A stretch of DNA of 64,000 bases, taken from contig DASRDP010000121.1 in assembly GCA_035652535.1 (NCBI GenBank), forward strand, positions 1 through 64,000, written 5' to 3'. Positions 7,911 to 16,405 of the stretch are shown here, in pieces. The position numbers were made by a program, and so were the translations under genes. Every line of letters begins with the position of its first letter. The stretch's first letter is position 1. This DNA is from Chloroflexota bacterium. Lineage in GTDB: Bacteria > Chloroflexota > UBA6077 > SHYK01. The notes under the pieces are model-generated. The model made no database searches, was not told the origin of the DNA, and was given only the letters and a program-made list of their open reading frames with translations.

Positions 7911-9923
7911 ATGCCAGCGCACCGGTCGCGCATCTCACTGGTGGCGACCGTCCTCAACGAGCGACGAAGCCTCCCCGCGCTTCTCGCCTCCATCGCCGAC
8001 CAGACGCGCGCTCCTGACGAAGTCATCATCGTCGACGGCGGATCCGACGACGGCTCCTACGAAATCCTACGAACGTGGGCGTCCGAGAGCCCCGATCGCA
8101 CGGCGCTTCAGGTCCCGGGCGCCAACATTAGCCGCGGGCGAAACGCGGCCATCGCTCGCGCATCTGGCGACATCATCGCGGTCACGGACGGGGGCGTCCG
8201 CCTGGACCCCGCATGGCTCGAGCGGTTGGCCCAGCCTCTCGAAGCGGACTGCTCGATCGACGTGGCCAGCGGGTTCTTCACTTCCGACCCCCGCACGCTC
8301 TTCGAGTGGGTCCTCGGGGCCACCGTGCTCCCAACCGGGGACGAAATCGAGCCGGGCGGATTTCTCCCGTCCAGTCGTTCGGTGGCGATCCGCCGGTCGA
8401 TGTGGGAAAAGGCTGGCGGATATCCCGAGTGGCTCGACGTTTGCGAGGACCTGGTGTTCGACCGCGCGTTACAGGCTGCCGGGGCGCAATTCGTGTGGGT
8501 CCCGGACGCCATCGCGCGGTTTCGGCCTCGCGCCGGCTTCCGCGCATTCTTCCGCCAGTACTATCGCTATGGACGCGGCGACGGGAAAGCGGACCTGTGG
8601 CGAGCGCAACACGTCATGCGCTACATCGCGTTCGCGGCGGGGGCTCTCCTCCTCGCGCGAGCCCGGAGGCAGCCCGGCGCCGCGGGCCTGCTCGTGGTCG
8701 GCACCGCCGCGTACGCGTATCGTCCGGCGCGCAGGCTGGTGTCGAGCGCGCGAGCTCGGCCCACGGACGACGACGGCCGCGAACCGAACGCGCCGAGGTG
8801 GGACCAGCGCAGCGGGCCAGGAGACCGCCACCCGCCGTTCACACCCGGCGATTCCGTCGACTTCGTGCGCGCTGCCGCGCTGATCTTGCCGATCCGGATC
8901 GTCGGCGACGTTGCGAAGATGCTGGGGTACCCGGTCGGCCTCCTCTGGCGGACCACCCACCGCGACCGCATCCCCGCGGCCGGCCTGCGCGACGACGTTG
9001 CCGCTGCGCGCCCACGCCCCGTCGCCGCCACCGGCAGTTGTGACGTGACCGTAATCATCGTCAATTACAACACGCGGGAGCGACTTCGCTCCTGCTTGCG
9101 ATCGGTCGCCCGGAGCAACGGGCCGCCCACGATTCAGGTCATCGTCGTAGACAATGCGTCGTCGGATGGCAGCGCGAATATGGTTGCAGCGGAGTTCCCA
9201 GACGTCGAGCTGGTGCGCAATTCGGCGAACGTTGGCTTCGCGAGAGCCAATAACGGCGCGATCGAGCGTTCGTGCGGACGCACGGTTCTGCTCTTGAATC
9301 CAGACACCGAGCTTCCACCAGACGCCCTCCCGACACTCGTTGGTTATCTCGATGCCCATTCCGATGTCGGAGCTGTCGGCCCGAAGCTGGTTCTTGCAGA
9401 TGGAACGCTCGATCTGGCATGTCGCCGCAGTTTCCCGACGCCTTCGGTCGCCTTTTACCGGCTCTCCGGGCTATCTCGTCTGTTTCCGGGACATCCGCGA
9501 TTTGGACGCTACAATCTGCGGTTTCTGGACGCTGACGTCGAGGTGGATGTGGACGCGGTTTCGGGCGCCTGCATGCTCGTTCGGCGGGAGGTCATCGACC
9601 AGGTGGGTGGGCTCGATGAGCGCTTCTTCATGTACGGTGAGGATCTTGACTGGGCGTATCGCATCAAAGCCCAGGGATGGCGCATCCGATACAATCCGGG
9701 AGTGGTCGTGCGGCACTATAAGGGAGAGGCGAGCCGCCAGGACAGCCAGCGCGCCACCATCGCCTTTTACGACGCAATGCGGCTGTTTTATGAGAAGCAC
9801 TACCGCTCATCGACGCCCCCGGCGCTCCGCGTGGTAATCGTGGCGGGCGTGTGGGCGCGGTTGATGTGGTCACTCGTGAAAAATGCGCTGCGAGCACCCA
9901 GCCAGCGTCGGGTGGCGACGTGA
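7911..9923 (+). CDS. bifunctional glycosyltransferase with two GT2 domains
   Basis: 670-residue protein with two GT-A (family 2) domains in one chain. The first, residues about 5-270, shows ATVLNERRSLPALLASI, VDGGSDDGS and CEDLVFDRAL and ends in a short hydrophobic region (AAGALLLARARRQPGAAGLLVVG). The second, residues about 378-650, is of the WbbL rhamnosyltransferase type: VNYNTRERL, VDNASSDGS, NVGFARANN, LLLNPDTELP (nucleotide/metal site), SGACMLVRREV and GLDERFFMYGEDLDWAYR (catalytic acid region). A Pro/Asp/Arg-rich linker of about 100 residues joins them. It likely adds two sugars to a lipid-linked repeat unit. Sixty-three bases downstream lies the initiating sugar transferase, so both probably serve one polysaccharide. 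Confidence 0.9.
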   Translation: MPAHRSRISLVATVLNERRSLPALLASIADQTRAPDEVIIVDGGSDDGSYEILRTWASESPDRTALQVPGANISRGRNAAIARASGDIIAVTDGGVRLDPAWLERLAQPLEADCSIDVASGFFTSDPRTLFEWVLGATVLPTGDEIEPGGFLPSSRSVAIRRSMWEKAGGYPEWLDVCEDLVFDRALQAAGAQFVWVPDAIARFRPRAGFRAFFRQYYRYGRGDGKADLWRAQHVMRYIAFAAGALLLARARRQPGAAGLLVVGTAAYAYRPARRLVSSARARPTDDDGREPNAPRWDQRSGPGDRHPPFTPGDSVDFVRAAALILPIRIVGDVAKMLGYPVGLLWRTTHRDRIPAAGLRDDVAAARPRPVAATGSCDVTVIIVNYNTRERLRSCLRSVARSNGPPTIQVIVVDNASSDGSANMVAAEFPDVELVRNSANVGFARANNGAIERSCGRTVLLLNPDTELPPDALPTLVGYLDAHSDVGAVGPKLVLADGTLDLACRRSFPTPSVAFYRLSGLSRLFPGHPRFGRYNLRFLDADVEVDVDAVSGACMLVRREVIDQVGGLDERFFMYGEDLDWAYRIKAQGWRIRYNPGVVVRHYKGEASRQDSQRATIAFYDAMRLFYEKHYRSSTPPALRVVIVAGVWARLMWSLVKNALRAPSQRRVAT

Positions 9924-9986
9924 TGGTGGGAGCGTCGCCATCTCATCGCCCAGACCTGACGTGACACGATACGGGAGCGACTGACG

Positions 9987-11540
9987 GTGGCGAACGAGTT
10001 CGCGCGCGTCGAACATCCCCGTGCTTCCCTTGTCGCGGCGGTCCGTGACTCCGATGCGCTCGCGACTCGGCCCCTGCCACGCCGCGCCGTTCGAACGGGC
10101 CGCGTCATCCGGACATCGTGCGTGCTGGCCATGGTGGTGGGAGACGTCGCGGCCATCGTCCTCGCGTTCCTGCTCGCGTACCAGATTCGCGCCGCGATGG
10201 AGCCCAGGCCCAGCCGGCTGACGCCCTTCAGCGACTATGTCCCGACGCTCGCATTCCAGATCTTCGCGCTCGTCGCCACCATCGCCCTGATGCGACTTTA
10301 TCTGCCGAGGCGAGGCGCATCGCATTCCGAGCACCTGGGCGCGATCTTCCTCGCCGTGACCATCGGGAACGTGATGGCAATGGCGCTCGCCGCGTTCAGC
10401 CTGCGGGGACTGGACGTGCCCCGTCCGATGCTCATCTACGCCTGGGGACTCTCGATCCTGTTCGTGTGGGTCAGCCGCCTCGCCATCGAGCAGGGGATGC
10501 GTCTGGCGCGCCGCGCCGGCCTGGATCCCGAGCTGATGATCATCATCGGCCCGGGAAACGAGGGACACACCATCCTTCGCAAGATTCTGGCAGCGCCCGA
10601 GCTGGGATACCGAGTAATCGGGTTCGTGGGCACCGGGGAGCCCCTCGGCGGGGCGGTGGACGGCGCGGCGCCCCCCGTGTCGCTCCCCGGCGCCGCGAAT
10701 GGCGTCGACCCGCCCGTCTTGGGTAGCCTCGGCGATTTGCCGCGGCTCCTCGAGATGTCGGGTGCCCGCGAGGTCGTCGTCGCCGACCCCGAATTGACCC
10801 ATGCGGAAGTCCTCGACGTCGTCGCGGCCTGCGACCGGGCCCGCGTCAACGTGAAAGTCTTCCCCGACGTCTTCCAGCTCGTGGTCCGCGAGGTGGGCGT
10901 CAGCGAGCTGGGCGGGCTGCCGATGCTGCGCGTTCGCGACGTGAACCTGCGTGGCTGGAACCTCCTCGTCAAGCGCGCGCTGGACATCGTCCTGTCCGCG
11001 ACGCTCCTCATCCTCCTCTCGCCGGTGATGATCGCGGTCGCCATCGCAGTGAAGCTCAGCTCTTCCCAGGGGCCGGTCTTCTTCATCCAGGAGCGCGTTG
11101 GCGTCGACGGCAGGCCTTTCGCGTGCGCCAAATTCCGAACCATGCACGTCGACGCGGAGGCTCAGACGGGACCGGTTTGGGCGCTACCGGACGACGCGCG
11201 GACGACCCGCCTCGGGCGCTGGCTTCGCCATTACTCCATTGACGAGCTGCCTCAGCTCGTCAATGTCCTCATGGGCGACATGAGTCTCGTGGGCCCAAGG
11301 CCCGAGCGGCCGTACTTCGTGGAGCAGTTTCGGCGCTTCATCCCCCGGTACGAGAAGCGACATCAGGAGAAGGCCGGCGTGACCGGGTGGGCGCAGGTGA
11401 ATGGGCTACGCGGCCAGTCGCCGATCGAGGAGCGGACCCTCTATGATTTGTTTTATGTCGAGCACTGGTCCCCAGCGTTCGACCTCAAGATCCTGATCCA
11501 AACGATCGCCGCGGTGGTGCGCGGCCGCAACGCCTACTGA
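9987..11540 (+). CDS. polyprenyl-phosphate sugar phosphotransferase (initiating exopolysaccharide transferase)
   Basis: 517-residue membrane enzyme that moves a sugar-1-phosphate from a nucleotide sugar to undecaprenyl phosphate, the first step in exopolysaccharide or O-unit assembly. It has the full WcaJ-like layout: several N-terminal membrane helices (VLAMVVGDVAAIVLAFLLAY and others), a central CoA-binding/Rossmann-like segment (ELMIIIGPGNEGHTILRKI) and the C-terminal bacterial sugar transferase domain from about residue 329 (KRALDIVLSATLLILLSP). That domain contains CAKFRTM, SIDELPQLVNVL, GDMSLVGPRPE and KAGVTGWAQVNGLRG. The start is a GTG at 9987 with GGGAG about nine bases upstream. It follows the double GT2 gene closely and probably supplies the lipid-linked primer for it. 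Confidence 0.94.
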   Translation: MANEFARVEHPRASLVAAVRDSDALATRPLPRRAVRTGRVIRTSCVLAMVVGDVAAIVLAFLLAYQIRAAMEPRPSRLTPFSDYVPTLAFQIFALVATIALMRLYLPRRGASHSEHLGAIFLAVTIGNVMAMALAAFSLRGLDVPRPMLIYAWGLSILFVWVSRLAIEQGMRLARRAGLDPELMIIIGPGNEGHTILRKILAAPELGYRVIGFVGTGEPLGGAVDGAAPPVSLPGAANGVDPPVLGSLGDLPRLLEMSGAREVVVADPELTHAEVLDVVAACDRARVNVKVFPDVFQLVVREVGVSELGGLPMLRVRDVNLRGWNLLVKRALDIVLSATLLILLSPVMIAVAIAVKLSSSQGPVFFIQERVGVDGRPFACAKFRTMHVDAEAQTGPVWALPDDARTTRLGRWLRHYSIDELPQLVNVLMGDMSLVGPRPERPYFVEQFRRFIPRYEKRHQEKAGVTGWAQVNGLRGQSPIEERTLYDLFYVEHWSPAFDLKILIQTIAAVVRGRNAY

Positions 11541-11661
11541 TCGGCCCATCGGTCACCGATCACGCCGCTCAGCGCGCCGTTTCTCGCCCAGCGCCCTCGC
11601 TTTCGCACGGATGTCTCAATGGCGGCCCAGCGTTGCTGGCCATTCGGTAAAAACGCAGGAC

Positions 11662-12246
11662 ATGACGAAGCTCATCGTCGGCCTGGGGAATCCCGGGCCG
11701 CGCTACCACCACACGCGCCACAACGTCGGTTTCGCGGTCGTCGCCGAGCTGGGGCGACGGCACAACGTGCCCGGCAGGAGCCGAGGCCCGGTCATCGTGG
11801 GCGAAGGCGCCATTTCGGGCCAGCCGGTCGTCCTGGCACAGCCAACCACCATGATGAACGCGAGTGGCGCGCCCGTCGCGCTCCTGCGCAAGCGCCACAA
11901 CGTTTGGAGCCTGGATGATCTCCTGGTCGTCGTCGACGACATGGACCTCGCCCTCGGCACCGTTCGCCTCAGGCCCCGAGGGAGCGCCGGCGGCCACAAC
12001 GGGCTCAAGTCCATCATCGACGCCCTGGGAAGCCAGGACTTCCCGCGGCTCCGCGTGGGCATCGGTCGTCCGCCGCCGGGGGTGGACCCCATCGACTACG
12101 TCCTCACGCGCTTCAGCCCAGCGGAGCGGGCCACGATTGAGAAGGCGATTGCGACCGCCGCGGATGCCGTGGAATGCTGGATCGAGCATGGAGCGGACGA
12201 GACGATGAACCGGTTCAATCGAACCTCCGCACCGGGCTCACCGTGA
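11662..12246 (+). CDS. pth: peptidyl-tRNA hydrolase
   Basis: 194-residue cytoplasmic enzyme that releases tRNA from peptidyl-tRNA dropped by stalled ribosomes. The ATG at 11662 (MTKLIVGLGNPGPRY) matches the invariant N terminus; an in-frame ATG 51 bases upstream adds unrelated residues. The catalytic histidine is in TRHNVGF, the catalytic-site aspartate in VVVDDMDL, and the conserved GSAGGHNGLKSI and FPRLRVGIGRP blocks are present. Position directly before mfd is a common arrangement in bacteria. The gene is complete and normal in length. Confidence 0.96.
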   Translation: MTKLIVGLGNPGPRYHHTRHNVGFAVVAELGRRHNVPGRSRGPVIVGEGAISGQPVVLAQPTTMMNASGAPVALLRKRHNVWSLDDLLVVVDDMDLALGTVRLRPRGSAGGHNGLKSIIDALGSQDFPRLRVGIGRPPPGVDPIDYVLTRFSPAERATIEKAIATAADAVECWIEHGADETMNRFNRTSAPGSP

Positions 12247-12299
12247 CGCGCCACCGAACGCGTCGACGTTTCCGCGCCACCCGGCCGGCGTGACGCCCC

Positions 12300-15200
12300 A
12301 TGAGGCTCAACCGGCTGCTCTCAACGATCCGGCGAGACGCGGGCTACGCGGCCCTACGAGACCGCCTCGTCGACTCGGCGGCTTCCGATGCGATCGAGGC
12401 ATCGCGCCGCGCCGGCGCCAGTCGAGTCCGAGAGCCCCTCCGGATCTCGCTCCTGGATGCCGCGAAGCCGGCGTTCCTCGCAGCGCTCCACGCGGAGCTG
12501 CGTCGCCCGACGATCGTTCTGGTGAGCCGCCTCGCACGCGGTCGGCAGCTCGCCCAGGAGCTGGAATCCTGGTCAGAGGACCCGGCCTCGGTGTATCTCT
12601 TCCCCGACCTCGACGCCCTCCCCTATGAGCGGCTGCCTCCCGGCCCCGAGCACCTCTCGATGCGGATCGAGGCGATGCTCGCCCTCGCCACGTCGGCGCA
12701 GCCCGCGGCCGCCCCTCCTCTCGTCGTGGCGACGGCCCGCGCAGCCATGGACCGAATCATGGCCCCGGACGCATGCCGGGCGACGACGTGGACCGTGGCC
12801 GTCGGCGATCGGATCCGCCCGGACCGGCTGATCGGGGACTGGGTCCGCGCGGGATACGAGCCCACATCGGTGGTCGAAGGGCCCGGCGAGTTCGCCCGGC
12901 GCGGCGGAATCCTCGACGTGTTCCCGCTTGGAGTCCGCCAGGGCTCGATGGCTCCACCGGCGACGCGCCCAGCGTTCCGCATCGAGCTGTGGGGGAACGA
13001 CGTCGAGTCGATTCGTCTATTCGACCCAGCCACGCAGCGATCGGGCGAGCGCGTCGATCGGTTCGTCATCGGACCCGGACACGAGGTGCTGGTCGGAGAC
13101 TCGACGGTCGCCCGCCGAGCGCAGGAGATGCTGGACCTGAGCCGCGCGCGGCCGCGGGTTCGGGACGACGTCGAGGACGAGCTGCGCATGTTGGGCGAGG
13201 GGAAGACCTTCGCGCTGCTCGAGTGGTATCGAGGACTTCTCGGGTCCGCGTCGATTCTCAGCTATCTGCCACCGAACGGGCTACTGGTCGTGGACGAGAT
13301 CGGCGCCGTGGCCACGACGGCGCGCTCCCTCGAGCGCCAGGCTGAGGAGCTGGCGATCGATCTGGTCGATCGGGGGGAGGGGCCTGCGGGTGTGCCTCGA
13401 CCCTACTGGACGTGGACCGAGCTGGAGGAGACTCTGGGGCGAGGCGACCTCGGCGCTCCGTCGCGCCCCCTCCGGCTCGACTTCGCCCTCGACGCGGACG
13501 CCCTCGACGGCGCATTCGTCCCGGCCCCGGCGTACCAGGGCGCCATCCAACGCCTAATAGACGACGCGCGGGCGCCCGCCGTCCGCGATGGGCGGCCGGC
13601 GGAGCATACGGTCGTCGTGAGCCAGCAGGCAGCGCGGCTGGCGGAGCTATTGCGCGACGACGCCGTGGCTTTTACCGAGCTGGCGGACGGAATGGCCGCG
13701 AGCGAAAGCGAGCCCGTGCACGGCTTTATTCTGGCCCACGGCGTCCTCGGCGAGGGATGGATGAATCGCGAGATCGGGCTTACCCTCCTCACGGACCGCG
13801 AGATCTTTGGGTGGGCCAAAGTCCGACGGGCGGGTCGCCGTCTGACCGTCTCCGCCCGTGAGCGCTTCTTGAGCGATCTGGAGGTTGGGGGGCTCGTGGT
13901 CCACGTCGACCACGGCATCGGTCGATTCCGTGGGCTGGTCCGCATCGCAGACCGCGAAACCGGCATCGCGCGGGAGTACCTGGACATCGAGTACGCCGAA
14001 CGTGGGCGGCTTCGGGTACCGGTCGAGCATGCCGATCGAGTCTCGCCCTACATCGGGGCGGGAGAGGCGCTGCCCGCGTTGACCAGGCTGGGAAGTGGCG
14101 AGTGGCATCGAACGAAGCAGCGCATCCGCGGCGCCGTCCAACGGATCGCCAAGGACTTGGTGGAGCTATACGCGCGCCGCGAGCTGGCGGCGACGGACGC
14201 GTTCGGCGAGGACACGCCGTGGCAGATGGAGCTGGAGGCGTCGTTTCCCTACGTCGAGACACCGGACCAGCTCCAAGCCACCGCGGAGGTGAAGGAGGAC
14301 CTCGAGCACCCGCGCCCTATGGACCGCCTGCTTGTGGGAGACGTGGGATACGGGAAGACGGAAGTCGCGCTTCGGGCGGCCTTCAAAGCCGTGAACCAGG
14401 GCAAGCAGGTCGCCGTGCTCGTGCCCACCACCGTACTCGCGCAGCAGCATCTCCAGACGTTCCGCGAGCGACTCGCGCCGTTCCCGGTGCGGGTTGAAAT
14501 GCTGTCGCGATTCCTCACCGACCGGCAGGCGCGTGACGTCATCGAGGGTCTGCGCGACGGGCGCGTCGACGTCGTGATCGGAACCCATCGCCTGCTCCAG
14601 CGGGACGTGGGCTTCAAGGACCTCGGGCTCGTGATCATCGACGAGGAGCAGCGATTCGGCGTCGCCCACAAAGAGCGCTTCAAAGAGCTCCGAACAGAAG
14701 TCCACGTCCTCACCCTCTCGGCGACGCCCATCCCCCGCACCTTGCACCTCTCGCTGGTCGGGGTGCGCGACCTCAGCATGATCCAGACGCCACCGGAGGA
14801 GCGCCTACCGATCCGGACCGCGGTCGCCGAGCACGACGAGGGATTGATTCGCGAAGCGATTCTGCGCGAGCTGGACCGCGGCGGGCAGGTCTTCTACGTC
14901 TCGAACCGCGTCCATTCCATCAACCAGGTGGCCGCACGGCTCTCCGCGTTGGTTCCGGAAGCGCGCATCGTCGTCGGCCACGGACAGATGAGCGATGAAG
15001 AGCTCGAGGAGGCAATGCTCGCCTTCGCCAATGGCGACGCGGACGTCCTGGTGTGCACCACGATCATCGAGGCTGGGCTGGACCTCCCGAACGTGAACAC
15101 GATCATCGTGACGAATGCCGATCAGTTCGGCCTGTCCCAGCTCTACCAGCTCCGGGGGCGCGTCGGGCGCGCCTCCAACCGCGCGTACGCCTACTTTCTG

Positions 15201-16019
15201 TATCCGCGCGACCGCCAGCTCACCGAGATCGCCGAGAAGCGGCTTCGCGCGATCTTCGAGGCCACCGAGCTGGGCGCCGGCTACCGGATCGCGCTCAAGG
15301 ACCTCGAGATTCGGGGAGCGGGGAACCTGCTCGGCGTGGAGCAGCACGGCCACATCAGCGCCGTGGGCTTCAATCTCTATTGCCGGCTGCTGGCCGAGGC
15401 CGTCGATCAGCTCAAGACGCTTCGGGAGCAGTCGCTCGAACGGGAGGGCGAACCCGGGGAGGGCGGGCTGAGAATGGAGCGCGTGCTCTCCGGCGCGGCC
15501 ATCGAGACGCCTACCGCGAGCATCAATCTTCCCCTCGACGCGTCGCTACCGCCGGACTACGTCGAAGACGAATCCGCGCGACTCAACCTCTACCAGCGGC
15601 TCGCGTCGGTCCGCGATGGCCCCGCCCTCGGAGAGCTGATGGCGGAGATCGAGGACCGCTTCGGCCCTCCCCCCGAGCCAGCCATGAACCTCTTCTACCT
15701 TCTCAGCCTGCGTGTCGCCGCCATCGAAGCCGGGATCGAGGAGGTTCTGGTGGACGCCGGCCAGATCGTGGCTCGATTCCGGGAGTCGCGCGCCATCGAC
15801 GCGGGACGGCTCGCCCACGATCTGGGATTTCCCATTGAAGCGCGCAGCAACCAGGTTCGCATCCCACTCGGTCGTGGCGCGGGGTGGACGACGCGCCTGC
15901 GCGACCTCGTCGACGCGCTCGCCGCATTGCCCCAGTCATCGGATGACGGCCGCGGCGCAGCAGGATCGCGGCCCGGCGCGACGTCCCGTCCCGTTGCCCG
16001 CCCTGCCAGGCAGAAGTAG
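12300..16019 (+). CDS. mfd: transcription-repair coupling factor
   Basis: 1239-residue ATP-driven DNA translocase that removes RNA polymerase stalled at lesions and recruits UvrA. The N-terminal UvrB-homology region is seen in LFPDLDALPYERLPPGPEHL and GEFARRGGILDVFPLG. The RNA-polymerase-interacting module includes VHVDHGIGRFRGL and EYLDIEYA. The RecG-like helicase core carries Walker A GDVGYGKTEVA (about 679), the DEEQRFGV box, SATPIPRTLHLSL, and motifs V-VI (IEAGLDLPNVNTI, QLYQLRGRVGR). The C-terminal TRCF domain follows (LPPDYVEDESARLNLYQRL). Its length is typical. It lies 53 bases after pth on the same strand and is probably cotranscribed. Confidence 0.97.
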   Translation: MRLNRLLSTIRRDAGYAALRDRLVDSAASDAIEASRRAGASRVREPLRISLLDAAKPAFLAALHAELRRPTIVLVSRLARGRQLAQELESWSEDPASVYLFPDLDALPYERLPPGPEHLSMRIEAMLALATSAQPAAAPPLVVATARAAMDRIMAPDACRATTWTVAVGDRIRPDRLIGDWVRAGYEPTSVVEGPGEFARRGGILDVFPLGVRQGSMAPPATRPAFRIELWGNDVESIRLFDPATQRSGERVDRFVIGPGHEVLVGDSTVARRAQEMLDLSRARPRVRDDVEDELRMLGEGKTFALLEWYRGLLGSASILSYLPPNGLLVVDEIGAVATTARSLERQAEELAIDLVDRGEGPAGVPRPYWTWTELEETLGRGDLGAPSRPLRLDFALDADALDGAFVPAPAYQGAIQRLIDDARAPAVRDGRPAEHTVVVSQQAARLAELLRDDAVAFTELADGMAASESEPVHGFILAHGVLGEGWMNREIGLTLLTDREIFGWAKVRRAGRRLTVSARERFLSDLEVGGLVVHVDHGIGRFRGLVRIADRETGIAREYLDIEYAERGRLRVPVEHADRVSPYIGAGEALPALTRLGSGEWHRTKQRIRGAVQRIAKDLVELYARRELAATDAFGEDTPWQMELEASFPYVETPDQLQATAEVKEDLEHPRPMDRLLVGDVGYGKTEVALRAAFKAVNQGKQVAVLVPTTVLAQQHLQTFRERLAPFPVRVEMLSRFLTDRQARDVIEGLRDGRVDVVIGTHRLLQRDVGFKDLGLVIIDEEQRFGVAHKERFKELRTEVHVLTLSATPIPRTLHLSLVGVRDLSMIQTPPEERLPIRTAVAEHDEGLIREAILRELDRGGQVFYVSNRVHSINQVAARLSALVPEARIVVGHGQMSDEELEEAMLAFANGDADVLVCTTIIEAGLDLPNVNTIIVTNADQFGLSQLYQLRGRVGRASNRAYAYFLYPRDRQLTEIAEKRLRAIFEATELGAGYRIALKDLEIRGAGNLLGVEQHGHISAVGFNLYCRLLAEAVDQLKTLREQSLEREGEPGEGGLRMERVLSGAAIETPTASINLPLDASLPPDYVEDESARLNLYQRLASVRDGPALGELMAEIEDRFGPPPEPAMNLFYLLSLRVAAIEAGIEEVLVDAGQIVARFRESRAIDAGRLAHDLGFPIEARSNQVRIPLGRGAGWTTRLRDLVDALAALPQSSDDGRGAAGSRPGATSRPVARPARQK

Positions 16020-16079
16020 ACTCCGGGCGCTCGGACCGGTCGGCACGAGGGCCTGATTCAGCATATCGACGATCGCGCG

Positions 16080-16108
16080 GTACCGGGCAGACGGTACGAA
16101 ACCTTTTT
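16080..16108 (+). terminator. weak intrinsic terminator after mfd
   Basis: A six-base-pair inverted repeat (GTACCG at 16080-16085, CGGTAC at 16092-16097, six-base loop) is followed after six bases by TTTTT (16104-16108). It lies 61 bases after the mfd stop. The stem is short and the T run is not adjacent, so it would be a modest terminator. Confidence 0.35.
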
Positions 16109-16137
16109 AGAGAAGGCCAACCGCGTAGCGGGGAGCA

Positions 16138-16336
16138 TCATTCGGGGCCGTCATCCTCGGTCTCGGGGATCCGGGCGTACCCACGAGCATATGCCTCCGC
16201 CTCACCCTGTGACGGGCAGCTCTGCGTCCAGCGCCTGCACGATCAGCTCGCTACGGCTCTGGCCCGGCGCACGCGATCCTTCGAGTAGCCCGAGCAGGTC
16301 TGCCGGAAGACTAAGGGAAATTCTTGCCGATTTCAT
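16138..16336 (-). pseudogene. ribbon-helix-helix (CopG-like) antitoxin-type gene, apparently frameshifted
   Basis: From an ATG at 16336, with GAGGAGG seven bases upstream, the frame reads MKSARISLSLPADLLGLLEG and continues through SRSELIVQALDAEL, the usual ribbon-helix-helix DNA-binding pattern of CopG-type antitoxins. It then hits TGA at 16202 (44 residues). One base over, an open frame continues as GEAEAYARGYARIPETEDDG to a TGA at 16138, closely resembling the normal acidic C terminus of this family. The simplest reading is a single indel near 16205-16215; a naturally short 44-residue protein is the alternative. No toxin reading frame is visible in the 118 bases between it and mfd. It is divergent from the kinase gene, with 69 bases between the two starts, so it could once have regulated that promoter. 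Confidence 0.6.
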
Positions 16337-16405
16337 CGTCGCCTCCTCGGGGCGATCATACTCACGGTATGATCGCCCTGAATACATCCGAGGGGAATGG
16401 GCGCC

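Noticed and set aside
9870-11147. Minus-strand frame over the sugar transferase
   Set aside because: The plus frame matches the full WcaJ-type architecture. The antisense product is His/Asp/Arg-rich, typical of a shadow.
16020-16137. Toxin gene next to the ribbon-helix-helix gene
   Set aside because: Only 118 bases are available and the frames there are short and unlike PemK, VapC or RelE proteins.
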